Below the pieces are notes generated by a model, which made no database searches, had not been told where the DNA came from, and saw only the letters and a program-made list of their open reading frames with translations. DNA of 64,000 bases from an uncultured Croceitalea sp. (GTDB lineage: Bacteria > Bacteroidota > Bacteroidia > Flavobacteriales > Flavobacteriaceae): positions 62,001 through 126,000 of the forward strand of contig CANLXH010000002.1 in assembly GCA_947495075.1 (NCBI GenBank). The letters are read 5' to 3'. The position numbers and the translations under genes are program-made. Positions 17,676 through 27,219 of the stretch are shown piece after piece (the stretch's first letter is position 1; each line of letters starts with the position of its first letter).

Positions 17676-20600
17676 TTAAAGTTTAACATCTATACCGGCC
17701 GTAAATATCCGTGGTGTAGGGTAGTTACTAAAGTCGAAGCTTCTGCCGATATTTGCTTCAACATCCAATCCTTGCCAAGTTGACCAGGTCAATAGATTTT
17801 CACCTTGTACATAGACCCTAAAGGCTTTTATGGGAAGTTTTTCAAGGATTACATTTGGAAAATCGTAACCCACTGAAACATAACGTAACCTTAAATAAGC
17901 CGCATCGTGCAAAAATTTATCAGAACCAAAATTGTTACGTAGACTGAACAGCCCTTCAACATCCGTAATACGATTTTCTGGGGTCCACGCTCTGTTATAA
18001 CTGTCCGATACATTGAAATTTACCGCTTCAAAAGGATTTGTCGAAAAAAACCGTTGTTGGTCATTATAACGTTTGGAACCGGCAACAAAGGAAAAATTTG
18101 TATCTAGAAAAAATCCTTTGTAATTGATATTGGCTCCAAATCCACCCTGGACCTTGGGCAAAGGAGACTCCATAATAACCCTGTCATTTGCATTGAACTC
18201 CTCGGTGAGCTCGCCTTCTAAAGTTCTATAAAGGGCATTACCATTTGCGGGATTAACTCCCACATATGGCACCAAAAAATAAGATCCTATAGGATGGCCT
18301 ACAGCATTTATCGTAGCGCCATTGTCTATGTCTCCCCCTACCAACTCTAAAATTTCATTTTCATTGTAAGAACCATTTCCGAACAGGCTAACGAGCAGGT
18401 TATCATTTGATACAACATCATATTGAACCGCAAATTCCACACCTCTATTTCTTAGTCTTCCTTGGTTTGAACTAATTTGAAATTGACCATTGGCAGCTGA
18501 TATTGGGTTTTGTAAAAACAAATCTTCTGTTTCTTTATTATATACATCAATGGAACCTCGTAGACGGTTATTGAAAAACCCATAATCCACACCAATATTT
18601 GTTTGGGTGGTCGTTTCCCATTTTAAATCATCGTTCCCAAGTACATTTACAAATAGCCCCGTAGTATTGTTATATCCTACTCCCGTGCCAAAAAGGGTGC
18701 GAGAAGCACTTGCGGCATTCAAAAAATCACCTCCACCAACGCGCTCACTACCCGTTGTACCATAAGAAGCCCTCAGTTTTAACCGGTTAATAAAAGACGA
18801 AGATTCCAAAAAGTTTTCCTCATCCAAATTCCATCGTCCGGAAAGGGAATAAAATGTACCCCAGCGATTGGTTGTGGAGAATCTAAACGAAGCATCTCTC
18901 CTTAGGGTTCCCGTAAACCCAAACCTATTGTCATAATCATAGTCCACGATACCGAAATATGAAAAAAGACCGCCTTCACCTAAGTTAGAACCAACATTGG
19001 GAATAAACAAAAACTCACCATTTTCCTGACGGTCCCCTGCTACGAAACTGTCACCATCACCGGGGAAAAACGTCCTGGGATCCAGTCCTATCTGCGTAAA
19101 ACCAAAGGATTTTCTGTACAAACGATACGTTTCTGCAAAAATGGAAGCATCTATGGTGTGATCTCCGAAAATGTTCTTGTAGTTCAACGAACCGTTGGCA
19201 TTTAAAGCGAAATCGCGTCTAAATTGTTCTATCTGACGACCTTGTATTTCTCCTCCGTTTGGAAAAAATAGGCTGTTCGTTGATTCTGGACTAATTACTC
19301 GTAGCTCATCTTCCTGTTGATAATCGATACCTACCCTACCGTTCAAACGCAATCCTTTGGCAATTTCATAACTTGCATAGGCACTTGCTACACTTTTTAC
19401 TTGCCGTTCTACATTTGGGTTGAACCTAAAATTGTTTAGAATCACGAAAGGCGATGCCGAAAGGGGCTGGAATTGATCAAAAGAGTCATCGTTGACCGTC
19501 CCATCAGGTCTAAAAGGATTTAGATAAGGTTGCCCCCACAGTGCCCCAACAATAGGATTGAAAAAGACAAAACCGCTGCCCAGGTTGGTCGTAAAGTCCG
19601 ATTTTACAAAAGCAGCTGTAAAATCCAGTCCAAAATTAAACTTATTGCTTTTACTTTTGCCCGTAATATTGCTCCTTACCGTATATCTTTCCAAGCCGGT
19701 ATTCCGTACAAGACCTTCTTGTTTTGTATGGCTGAACGAAGTATAGACTGTAGTATTCTGGCCACCAAAACTAATACCTACTTGTCGGTTTTGGGAAATG
19801 CCTTTTCGAAAGATAAAATCGGTCCAATTGGTATTATTTTGGCGAGCCAACACCTCGATTTCTGCATCTGTCAACGTAGACCCAGTACCTGCACCAAGTC
19901 TTTTTTGGAGGAATAACAGATCTCGTGAATTCATTAGCCCATAGTTATTGTCTTGCTGATAAGTTCTACCGTACGACTCTGAATAGGTAATTTCCAAAGC
20001 TTGATCATACCTTCCCTTTTTTGTAGTGATTACAATAACTCCATTAGCGCCTCTATTACCATATGCCCCAGACGCAGCGGCATCTTTGAGTACAGAAACA
20101 CTTTCAATATCGTTTGGGTTAATACCCCTAAAGTCGTCACTATCCACAGGTGTTCCGTCAACCACAAAAAGTGGTTCAAATTCTCCATTTATGGATCCAA
20201 CACCTCTAATTACAACAGAAGCATCTCCTCCTGGTTGTCCATTACCTGATCCAACAAATAGTCCGGGGACCCTAGCCTGTAATGAGTTCAATACATTCAC
20301 ATTTGGCTTGTTTTCTACCACTTCTGCAGAAACTTTTGATATAGCGGCAGAATTTTTTTGTGTTGTTGTATTCCTGTATGCCTGTACAACCACTTCTTTG
20401 AGCGATTGGGTATTGGGCCTTAAAACTACATCAACAGTGGTTTGTCCATCAATTGACACCTCTTCATTAAAATAGCCAATAAACGAAAAGACCAGAATAG
20501 CATTGGCATCGGGCACATTCAATTCATAGAATCCGTCGAAATCTGTTGCCGTTCCTATGGCAGCGCCTTTTATGAGAACATTTACCCCAAGTAAGGGTAC

Positions 20601-21041
20601 TCCGTTTTGGTCTCTTACCGTACCATTGACCATTTGTTGCTGGTTTTGATTCATTTTTACGGGCGTACTGATTTCTTGTGATGTAATTCTACGAAGTATG
20701 ACTTGTCTATCAAGAATTTTATACTCAATTCCCTTATTGATAAACAGTATGCCCAGCACTTTCTCAAGAGGTTCTTCAGTGACCTCCAAAGACACCTTAT
20801 TATCCACCTTAACCTCGTTCAGTTTGTAAATAAAGCGGAAGTCTGTTTTGGATTCTATGGCATCGATTACTTCTAAAATTGTTACATCCTTCATGCTCAG
20901 TGTCACTTTATCACCTTGTGAAAAACTGTTTGCTTGAACATTGAGCAGCGTTATCAGAAGTAAAAATGTCGTTAGTTTCATTTTCAAATCAAATTTGAAA
21001 AACAAGGGACCTTCCCCTATTTTTCCAATGAGTTTTTTCAT
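17676..21041 (-). CDS. SusC/RagA family TonB-linked outer membrane transporter with STN domain
   Basis: A 1121-residue outer membrane barrel. A long signal region ends near QANSFSQ (residue 42). A secretin/TonB N-terminal (STN) domain occupies about 45-115, a CarboxypepD_reg domain about 135-215 (VNGTVRDQNGVPLLGVNVLIKG), and the plug about 220-345 (SLQARVPGLFVGSGNGQPGG, VVIRGVGSINGE, FVVDGTP). The barrel ends with aromatic strands (FTAGIDVKL). An STN domain allows trans-envelope signalling to the FecR protein encoded next to it. The substrate cannot be told from sequence. Confidence 0.97.
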   Translation of the reverse strand: MKKLIGKIGEGPLFFKFDLKMKLTTFLLLITLLNVQANSFSQGDKVTLSMKDVTILEVIDAIESKTDFRFIYKLNEVKVDNKVSLEVTEEPLEKVLGILFINKGIEYKILDRQVILRRITSQEISTPVKMNQNQQQMVNGTVRDQNGVPLLGVNVLIKGAAIGTATDFDGFYELNVPDANAILVFSFIGYFNEEVSIDGQTTVDVVLRPNTQSLKEVVVQAYRNTTTQKNSAAISKVSAEVVENKPNVNVLNSLQARVPGLFVGSGNGQPGGDASVVIRGVGSINGEFEPLFVVDGTPVDSDDFRGINPNDIESVSVLKDAAASGAYGNRGANGVIVITTKKGRYDQALEITYSESYGRTYQQDNNYGLMNSRDLLFLQKRLGAGTGSTLTDAEIEVLARQNNTNWTDFIFRKGISQNRQVGISFGGQNTTVYTSFSHTKQEGLVRNTGLERYTVRSNITGKSKSNKFNFGLDFTAAFVKSDFTTNLGSGFVFFNPIVGALWGQPYLNPFRPDGTVNDDSFDQFQPLSASPFVILNNFRFNPNVERQVKSVASAYASYEIAKGLRLNGRVGIDYQQEDELRVISPESTNSLFFPNGGEIQGRQIEQFRRDFALNANGSLNYKNIFGDHTIDASIFAETYRLYRKSFGFTQIGLDPRTFFPGDGDSFVAGDRQENGEFLFIPNVGSNLGEGGLFSYFGIVDYDYDNRFGFTGTLRRDASFRFSTTNRWGTFYSLSGRWNLDEENFLESSSFINRLKLRASYGTTGSERVGGGDFLNAASASRTLFGTGVGYNNTTGLFVNVLGNDDLKWETTTQTNIGVDYGFFNNRLRGSIDVYNKETEDLFLQNPISAANGQFQISSNQGRLRNRGVEFAVQYDVVSNDNLLVSLFGNGSYNENEILELVGGDIDNGATINAVGHPIGSYFLVPYVGVNPANGNALYRTLEGELTEEFNANDRVIMESPLPKVQGGFGANINYKGFFLDTNFSFVAGSKRYNDQQRFFSTNPFEAVNFNVSDSYNRAWTPENRITDVEGLFSLRNNFGSDKFLHDAAYLRLRYVSVGYDFPNVILEKLPIKAFRVYVQGENLLTWSTWQGLDVEANIGRSFDFSNYPTPRIFTAGIDVKL

Positions 21042-21100
21042 AATTTTGAGAGTTTTTGAAGTATTTAGCTACTATGTTAGTTAAATCACTGATTTTATGA

Positions 21101-21127
21101 TTGGAAGGTGTTCGCAGCATCTTCCAA
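21101..21127. promoter_or_regulatory. Hairpin between fecR and susC
   Basis: TTGGAAG (21101-21107) pairs with CTTCCAA (21121-21127), with an inner TG/CA pair and a 7-base loop. On the plus strand eight T residues follow directly, giving a canonical terminator shape that faces against fecR. On the minus strand (direction of susC) it has no T run. It may block antisense transcription or be a leader element for susC. Confidence 0.5.
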
Positions 21128-21195
21128 TTTTTTTAGTGATTATATCCTTGAATCTGTATATTATCGTTTCATCATAGGCATAATTATTTTTGTTA

Positions 21196-22335
21196 TTAAT
21201 TGATTATCACTTGATTGTTTTCTATGGTATATTTTATATTATGGGTCTCATCAAAATAAATGAGCACATTTTCAACAGATTGGTTCAAAAAGCTGGCATT
21301 GAAAAGCTCTTTCCCCATGGCTTTATTATGGTTTACAATGCTAACATTGTAATATCTTTCCAATCTTTTGGTGATTTCATCAAACGATAAGGCTCTAAAT
21401 ACCAGCTCGCCATTAATCCATGAGGTATAAAAAGTGGTATTTATCTTTTTAACATTGACCAATCCATTTTCTTTGCTGAACGCACCCAACTGTCCAGGTT
21501 GCAAAAAAACCTCATCTCCTTTATTTTCATTGGTATATAACCCAACAGAACCTTCCACCAAGGCTACATCCACCGTCTTATTTTCCGGATATGCCGTTAC
21601 ATTGAACTGGGTACCGTGTACCAAAACATCCAAAGTATTCGCATTGACCACAAAAGAATGTTCTTTATCTTCAGCAACATCGAAATAAGCTTCCCCATCC
21701 AAAAAAACCTGCCTATCTGTATCCTCTATAAACCTAACGGGATACCTTAATGAGGTACCTGCATTTAAATGGACTAAAGTGCCATCTGAAAGAATTATTT
21801 TAAAGCGTTTACCATATGGCACTATCAATGTGTTGTAAACCAATGTTTCGGTGGATTGATTATTGCGATATATTAAACTGTCCCCATTCTGGATTCCCAA
21901 TACGTTACCGTCTTCATCGGTCAACTCTTCTGTAGCATTATCCTCAAGGGTCTTTACAAGACCATCACTGGTACGGAGTATAATTTGTTCTTCGGTAATT
22001 TTAAGAGATTGTGGAACATTGTTTTCCCCTTTTCTTTGAAAGAAATATACCGTGGCAACAAATAATCCTATAAAAATTGCGGCATATTTCAATACCTGTT
22101 TATAAAAGGGCATTGAATTAACGGAAAGACGGGGTTGTATACGTTTGTATGCCTTATCTATATCAATTTTCCCATAAACTGAAATCTTGTTATTAATAGC
22201 ATCTGCATCAATTATTTTTTCAAATAATTCTTTGTTGGAAGGAATGGACAACCACTCTTTTAAGATTTCCTCTTCTTCTGGAGTTATCGTTTTAGAAATT
22301 GACTTGTATATCAATTCAGAAACATCATATTTCAT
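21196..22335 (-). CDS. FecR family anti-sigma factor
   Basis: A 379-residue inner membrane protein. The cytoplasmic N-terminal part (about 1-80) would hold the ECF sigma factor. One membrane helix lies near 83-102 (LKYAAIFIGLFVATVYFF). The periplasmic FecR domain has LIVPYGKRFKIILSDGTLVHLNAGTSLRYP and VFLDGEAYFDVAED. A DUF4974 domain at the C-terminus (FDEITKRLERYYNVSI) contacts the STN domain of SusC. It sits between the sigma factor and susC, the usual order for a substrate-sensing switch. Confidence 0.96.
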   Translation of the reverse strand: MKYDVSELIYKSISKTITPEEEEILKEWLSIPSNKELFEKIIDADAINNKISVYGKIDIDKAYKRIQPRLSVNSMPFYKQVLKYAAIFIGLFVATVYFFQRKGENNVPQSLKITEEQIILRTSDGLVKTLEDNATEELTDEDGNVLGIQNGDSLIYRNNQSTETLVYNTLIVPYGKRFKIILSDGTLVHLNAGTSLRYPVRFIEDTDRQVFLDGEAYFDVAEDKEHSFVVNANTLDVLVHGTQFNVTAYPENKTVDVALVEGSVGLYTNENKGDEVFLQPGQLGAFSKENGLVNVKKINTTFYTSWINGELVFRALSFDEITKRLERYYNVSIVNHNKAMGKELFNASFLNQSVENVLIYFDETHNIKYTIENNQVIIN

Positions 22336-22437
22336 GGTAGTGTTTAATTAATCATCATGGTCTTAATCAAATATTCCATGACATTTTAACTATAAGACTA
22401 CATAAAGCACAAAAAGGGTGGAAATTTTTTAGAAAAA

Positions 22438-22995
22438 TTATAAAAGACCAAGAAGAAGATATAAAAAGGAATAATCTTTAAGTTGTACCCTTAGAAGTTC
22501 AATGGCCCTACTGCGTTGCGATTTAACCGTATTTAAACTTATCTGAAGGTCTTCCGCAATGTCTTTGTATCGCAAACCTTCTATACATGAGAGTTCAAAA
22601 ACTCTTCTACATTTCTTAGGTAAGGAATCCATTGCCTTGAACAAGATGGAATGTACTTCTTCTTCAATAATGAGTTCCTTCATTATCGTGGATGTACCAT
22701 GTGTTTTTGGATTAAGCCTAATAGGGGCATTACCCTTTTTCTTAATAAAATCCATGGAAGCATTGTAACACATCCTGTATAAATACGATTTTGGATGTTC
22801 AACCTTGTCTAGTTTTCCTCTTTTTCTCCACAGTTTTACAAATACATCACCCACAATTTCTTCTGTATCGAATTTTTCATGTACAAAATTTAATGAAAAT
22901 GCGCAGAGCCTGGGATAAAGAGAGTCAAAGAGTAATCTAAATGCTTTCTCATCTCCTTCCTTGACTAAAAGAAATAAGTGTTTTGTAACATCCAA
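22438..22995 (-). CDS. ECF-type RNA polymerase sigma-70 factor (Bacteroidetes family 1)
   Basis: A 185-residue sigma factor. Region 2 includes AFRLLFDSLYPRLCAFSLNFVHEKFDTEEIVGDVFVKLW, and region 4 includes LPKKCRRVFELSCIEGLRYKDIAEDLQISLNTVKSQRSRAIELLR. It is likely released by the FecR protein downstream and drives susC transcription. The reading frame has no upstream ATG before a stop; TTG at 22993-22995 is the only start that keeps region 2 whole, so a TTG start is proposed. Confidence 0.95.
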   Translation of the reverse strand: MDVTKHLFLLVKEGDEKAFRLLFDSLYPRLCAFSLNFVHEKFDTEEIVGDVFVKLWRKRGKLDKVEHPKSYLYRMCYNASMDFIKKKGNAPIRLNPKTHGTSTIMKELIIEEEVHSILFKAMDSLPKKCRRVFELSCIEGLRYKDIAEDLQISLNTVKSQRSRAIELLRVQLKDYSFLYLLLGLL

Positions 22996-23219
22996 AGTTT
23001 TTATTTATTGGTAAAATGTATATTAAATATATAAAAAAGAAGCTTTCAAAGGTAAATTCCGATAAAATCATACATAATTAGTGAAAATTTAACGGGTATG
23101 ATGACCTAATAAATTCATATTCTTAAATGTGATACTTTAATTATAATCCCGTATTTATGATAATAACTGATTTTGTCAATATTATTTATAGTTTTGAGAT
23201 TGTCTAATCCAATTTAAAC

Positions 23220-26057
23220 ATGCCTGACCAAAAAAGACTTTTTCTATTAGATGCCTACGCTTTAATTTTTCGTGGGTATTATGCCTTAATAAAAAACCCA
23301 AGAATTAACTCGAAAGGCATGGACACCTCTGCCATTATGGGGTTTATGAATTCACTTTTTGATGTTATAAAACGGGAACAACCAGATCACCTTGCCGTAG
23401 CTTTTGATAAAGGAGGCAGTGTAGAGCGTACGGAACTCTTTGTGGAGTATAAAGCAAATAGGGATGAAACCCCTGATGCCATAAAAATAGCTGTGCCATA
23501 CATCCAGAATATCCTAAAAGCAATGAAGATTCCAATTGTGGAATTAGCGGGTTATGAAGCCGATGACCTTATTGGCACCATTGCCAAACAGGCCGAAAAA
23601 GAAAACTATAAAGTCTTTATGGTTACTCCCGATAAAGATTTTGGACAATTGGTTTCTGAAAATATTTTCATGTACCGCCCTGCAAGAATGGGCAATGGAA
23701 TCGAAATTTGGGGCATTCCAGAAATTCAAAAACGATTTGGAGTGGAACGCCCAGAACAAGTTATTGACTATTTAGGGATGATGGGAGATGCTAGCGATAA
23801 TATTCCTGGTTTACCTGGCGTCGGTGATAAGACCGCCAAAAAATTCCTGGAACAGTTTGGCGATATGGAAGGGCTTTTGGCAAATACAGATCAGCTAAAA
23901 GGCAAGATGAAGGAAAAGGTGGAAGAAAATGCCGAATTGGGGCGACTTTCTAGAAAACTGGCAGAAATAAAAATTGACTGTAATGTCACCTTCAATGCCG
24001 ATGATTATGAAATGTGTGCACCGGACGCTACTCAAGTACAGGAGATATTTGAAGAACTTGAATTTCGCAGGCTTAAAGAGCAGTTTATAAAGTTGTTTTC
24101 TGGAGAACCAGAGGCAACAGACGAAAAAACTTCTAGCAATGAACCAACCAAAAATAAAGCACAAGCTGCTGGCAGTGGTCAATTTTCTTTGTTCGGCGGT
24201 AATCCTTCAGATGGACCAGCTACTATTAAAGATGTAAATAGCAGAAATAAAATTGGAGATATTCAACATTTTTATCAGTTGGTACTACCCGGTTTGGCGA
24301 CTGAATTATTTCTAAAAAAACTGATGCAACAGACTTCGGTTTGTTTTGATACTGAAACTACTTCATTGAATCCTTTAGAAGCAGAATTGGTAGGTATCGC
24401 TTTTAGTTGGAATACTGGTACAGGTTATTATATTCCTTTTCCTGAAAAAAAAGAAACAGTCGATAACCTTATAGAAGATTTACGGCCTTTCTTTGAATCG
24501 GAATCTATAGAAAAAATAGGCCAAAATCTAAAATATGATATCAAGGTCATGCAGAACTACGGTGTAGAAGTCAAAGGAAAATTATTTGACACTATGCTCG
24601 CGCACTATCTGATTAACCCAGACATGAGACATAACATGGATGTGCTTGCAGAAACTTACCTCAATTACACTCCTGTTTCTATCACGGAACTTATTGGTAA
24701 AAAAGGAAAAAATCAACTTTCCATGCGCGATGTTCCAATAGAAAAACAAACCGAATATGCTGTTGAAGATGCAGATATCACTTTTCAGTTGGCACAACAT
24801 TTTAGACCAGAATTATCAGAAGCAAAAACCGAAAAATTATTTGAAGATATTGAGGTTCCACTATTACGAGTGTTAGCAGCTATGGAAAGCGAAGGCATAA
24901 ATCTGGATAAAGATTTTTTAAGTTTGCTATCTAACGATTTAAACAATGATATTGAAAGTTTAGAAAAAAGTATCTATAAAGCTGCAGGAGAAGAGTTCAA
25001 TATTGGCTCTCCAAAGCAATTAGGAGAAATCTTGTTTGATAAAATGAAGCTTGTAGATAAGCCTAAAAAAACAAAAACAGGGCAATATTCTACCGCGGAA
25101 GATGTGCTTTCATATTTAGCCAAAGACCATGAGATTATCCAAAATGTGCTGGATTATCGCGGACTTGCCAAACTAAAAAGCACTTATGTAGATGCACTCC
25201 CGGAACAAGTAGAAGCAAAATCGGGTCGTGTACACACAGATTATATGCAAACGGTTGCTGCCACAGGTAGGCTAAGTAGTAACAACCCCAACTTACAAAA
25301 TATTCCCATTCGAACAGAACGAGGAAGAGAAGTACGTAAAGCCTTTGTGCCACGTGATGAAAACTATATACTTCTCGCTGCAGATTATTCGCAGATAGAA
25401 CTTAGGATTATTGCAGCTTTAAGCGAAGAAAATACCATGATAGAAGCATTTAAAAATGGGGAAGATATTCATGCTTCCACAGCTTCTAGAGTATTTAATG
25501 TGCCTCTAGAAGAAGTAACCAGAGAACAACGTAGTAATGCCAAAACGGTGAATTTTGGAATCATTTATGGAGTTTCAGCTTTTGGATTAAGCAATCAAAC
25601 AGATTTAACCCGGGCAGAGTCTAAAGAACTGATAGATACCTACTATAAAACCTATCCTAAATTACGAAACTACATGAGCGAACAAGTAAATTTTGCGCGT
25701 GATAATGGCTATGTGCAAACGGTACTAGGTCGTCGTAGGTATTTAAAAGACATTAATGGAAGTAATGCTATAGTACGTGGCGCTGCAGAACGTAATGCGG
25801 TAAACGCACCTATACAAGGTAGTGCCGCAGACATTATTAAAATTGCTATGATTAATATTCACAGGAAACTTTCTGAAGGTAACTATAAAACTAAAATGTT
25901 GCTTCAGGTCCATGATGAATTGGTTTTTGACTGCTATAAACCAGAATTAGAGGAAATGAAAGCACTCATAAAATCTGAAATGGAAAATGCCTATAAAATG
26001 AATGTTCCTTTAGATGTGGAAGTTGGGATTGGAGAGAATTGGTTAGAGGCACATTAG
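23220..26057 (+). CDS. polA: DNA polymerase I
   Basis: A 945-residue replication and repair polymerase. An N-terminal 5'-3' exonuclease domain (FLLDAYALIFRGYYAL, DYLGMMGDASDNIPGLPGVGDKTA) is followed by a 3'-5' exonuclease with its catalytic residues in place (DTETTSLNPLEAE, QNLKYDIKV, YAVEDADITFQL), so proofreading should work. The polymerase domain has DYSQIELRI (motif A), RSNAKTVNFGIIYG (motif B) and QVHDELVFDC (motif C). A possible -7 box (TAGTTTTG) lies at 23189-23196. It is divergent from the ECF sigma gene, 224 bases away. Confidence 0.98.
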   Translation: MPDQKRLFLLDAYALIFRGYYALIKNPRINSKGMDTSAIMGFMNSLFDVIKREQPDHLAVAFDKGGSVERTELFVEYKANRDETPDAIKIAVPYIQNILKAMKIPIVELAGYEADDLIGTIAKQAEKENYKVFMVTPDKDFGQLVSENIFMYRPARMGNGIEIWGIPEIQKRFGVERPEQVIDYLGMMGDASDNIPGLPGVGDKTAKKFLEQFGDMEGLLANTDQLKGKMKEKVEENAELGRLSRKLAEIKIDCNVTFNADDYEMCAPDATQVQEIFEELEFRRLKEQFIKLFSGEPEATDEKTSSNEPTKNKAQAAGSGQFSLFGGNPSDGPATIKDVNSRNKIGDIQHFYQLVLPGLATELFLKKLMQQTSVCFDTETTSLNPLEAELVGIAFSWNTGTGYYIPFPEKKETVDNLIEDLRPFFESESIEKIGQNLKYDIKVMQNYGVEVKGKLFDTMLAHYLINPDMRHNMDVLAETYLNYTPVSITELIGKKGKNQLSMRDVPIEKQTEYAVEDADITFQLAQHFRPELSEAKTEKLFEDIEVPLLRVLAAMESEGINLDKDFLSLLSNDLNNDIESLEKSIYKAAGEEFNIGSPKQLGEILFDKMKLVDKPKKTKTGQYSTAEDVLSYLAKDHEIIQNVLDYRGLAKLKSTYVDALPEQVEAKSGRVHTDYMQTVAATGRLSSNNPNLQNIPIRTERGREVRKAFVPRDENYILLAADYSQIELRIIAALSEENTMIEAFKNGEDIHASTASRVFNVPLEEVTREQRSNAKTVNFGIIYGVSAFGLSNQTDLTRAESKELIDTYYKTYPKLRNYMSEQVNFARDNGYVQTVLGRRRYLKDINGSNAIVRGAAERNAVNAPIQGSAADIIKIAMINIHRKLSEGNYKTKMLLQVHDELVFDCYKPELEEMKALIKSEMENAYKMNVPLDVEVGIGENWLEAH

Positions 26058-26073
26058 GTTTTATTATTATTGA

Positions 26074-26622
26074 ATGAAACTCTCTTTAAAAGACAAACTC
26101 CACTTTACCAAAGTTTCCCTTCGTAAAAATAGCGGTCCATTATTGATTATGCTGCTATTTATAGTGATAGGTGCCTTTTTGATTTATCTAGGCTTAAGAA
26201 CCAACACTACTTTTTTATGGATTTTTGGGATAGTCTTTGGTGGGATTCCATTGCTCATACTCATTTTTACTATGCCTTCAAGTTTCTTGTATTATTATGA
26301 ACAGGCACAAACCAAAAAATATGGTGCTTATGGTACAGCTAAAATCATCGAAAAAGAAGAAAAAGATGTTTCCTACTTCACAAGAAAGAATAAAATAGAG
26401 CAAAAAACAGAAGAGTTTCAATACTTCTTAACTTACACTTTTGAGTATAATAACACCAACTATCACAATACATTTTTAGTGGTTGGTAAAAACTGTTTTG
26501 GTACTTTAACAGAGGGGGCATCAATCCCCATTCGGTTTTTAAGAAGTAATCCAAAAAAATCAACGGTAAGAAGAAGAAAGTTAGCTAAGGAATTAGGGTT
26601 ACCCTTAAAAGATTGCCAGTAA
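26074..26622 (+). CDS. DUF3592-like membrane protein
   Basis: A 182-residue protein with two membrane helices near residues 22-42 and 47-70. A soluble beta domain follows: YGTAKIIEKEEKD, FLTYTFEYNNTNYHNTFLV, then ASIPIRFLRSNPKKSTVRR. This pattern is like DUF3592, found in small bacterial membrane proteins of unknown role. It starts 16 bases after polA and may be read with it. Its stop meets that of the convergent marR gene, where a 6-base inverted repeat (CAGTAA/TTACTG) spans both stop codons. Confidence 0.6.
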   Translation: MKLSLKDKLHFTKVSLRKNSGPLLIMLLFIVIGAFLIYLGLRTNTTFLWIFGIVFGGIPLLILIFTMPSSFLYYYEQAQTKKYGAYGTAKIIEKEEKDVSYFTRKNKIEQKTEEFQYFLTYTFEYNNTNYHNTFLVVGKNCFGTLTEGASIPIRFLRSNPKKSTVRRRKLAKELGLPLKDCQ

Positions 26623-27069
26623 CTAATTACTGTAATTTTCACCGATAGCATCTAACACTTTTAAAAAAGTTTCAAATTCTAAAATGTCTAAACCTTTAAT
26701 GGCTTGCTTTCGTAAAGTATTAGCATGAGGTTCAATTACTTCTACTATTTCTCTACCCAATTTTGTAAGCTCCAGTTTAAAACGTTTCATATCTCCATTA
26801 AAACGAGTCTTAGTAATCCATTTTTTATTTTCTAGTCTACCTATAACTCTAGAAGTAGTTGCACGATTACGAAAATTAGACTTCACAATATCGGATTGGG
26901 AAGCATCATTCCCTAATTGATAAATACGATATAGAATAACCCATTGCTCAATAGTTAAGTCCAAACCAAGTTCTTCGAACTTTTTTAGATATGCTTCCTG
27001 TACTTTTCTTAACACCAAGTCTAAGTGCAATCCAATTCCAGAAATTTCATCTATTTGATTTAACATCAT
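26623..27069 (-). CDS. MarR family transcriptional regulator
   Basis: A 148-residue winged-helix protein: LTIEQWVILYRIYQLGNDASQSDIVKSNFRNRATTSRVIGRLENKKWI holds the DNA-binding helices, and the flanking helices form the dimer interface. It is divergent from the homogentisate operon, and the space between has a large palindrome. It is therefore likely to sense an aromatic acid of the pathway, but the ligand is not known. Start codons at 27069 and 27066 are both possible. Confidence 0.9.
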   Translation of the reverse strand: MMLNQIDEISGIGLHLDLVLRKVQEAYLKKFEELGLDLTIEQWVILYRIYQLGNDASQSDIVKSNFRNRATTSRVIGRLENKKWITKTRFNGDMKRFKLELTKLGREIVEVIEPHANTLRKQAIKGLDILEFETFLKVLDAIGENYSN

Positions 27070-27148
27070 TTATCAGTTCAATTATCTCTCAAAAACAGAT
27101 GTATCGAGAACTTTTGGAAACAATACCTAAAAATTACATCGATAACCA

Positions 27149-27194
27149 TTTGATATTCCAAAAATACTTATTTTTGTTGCATCAACAACAATAA
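27149..27194. promoter_or_regulatory. Divergent hppD/marR promoters with palindromic operator
   Basis: The operator 27168-27194 has 12-base arms (TTATTTTTGTTG / CAACAACAATAA) that match with one mismatch around CAT. The plus-strand -7 box TATTTTTG (27169-27176), with TTTG at 27149-27152, lies inside it. The minus-strand -7 box, also TATTTTTG (27159-27166), has its TTG at 27186-27188 in the other arm, 19 bases away. One bound dimer would block both promoters, so the MarR protein probably represses the operon and itself. Confidence 0.65.
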
Positions 27195-27219
27195 ATAAAA
27201 TACATCACAAATATAGCAT

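Noticed and set aside
23172-23196. Full promoter for polA
   Set aside because: TTTG and TAGTTTTG are present but only 13 bases apart, short of the usual 17-23; only the -7 box is mentioned.
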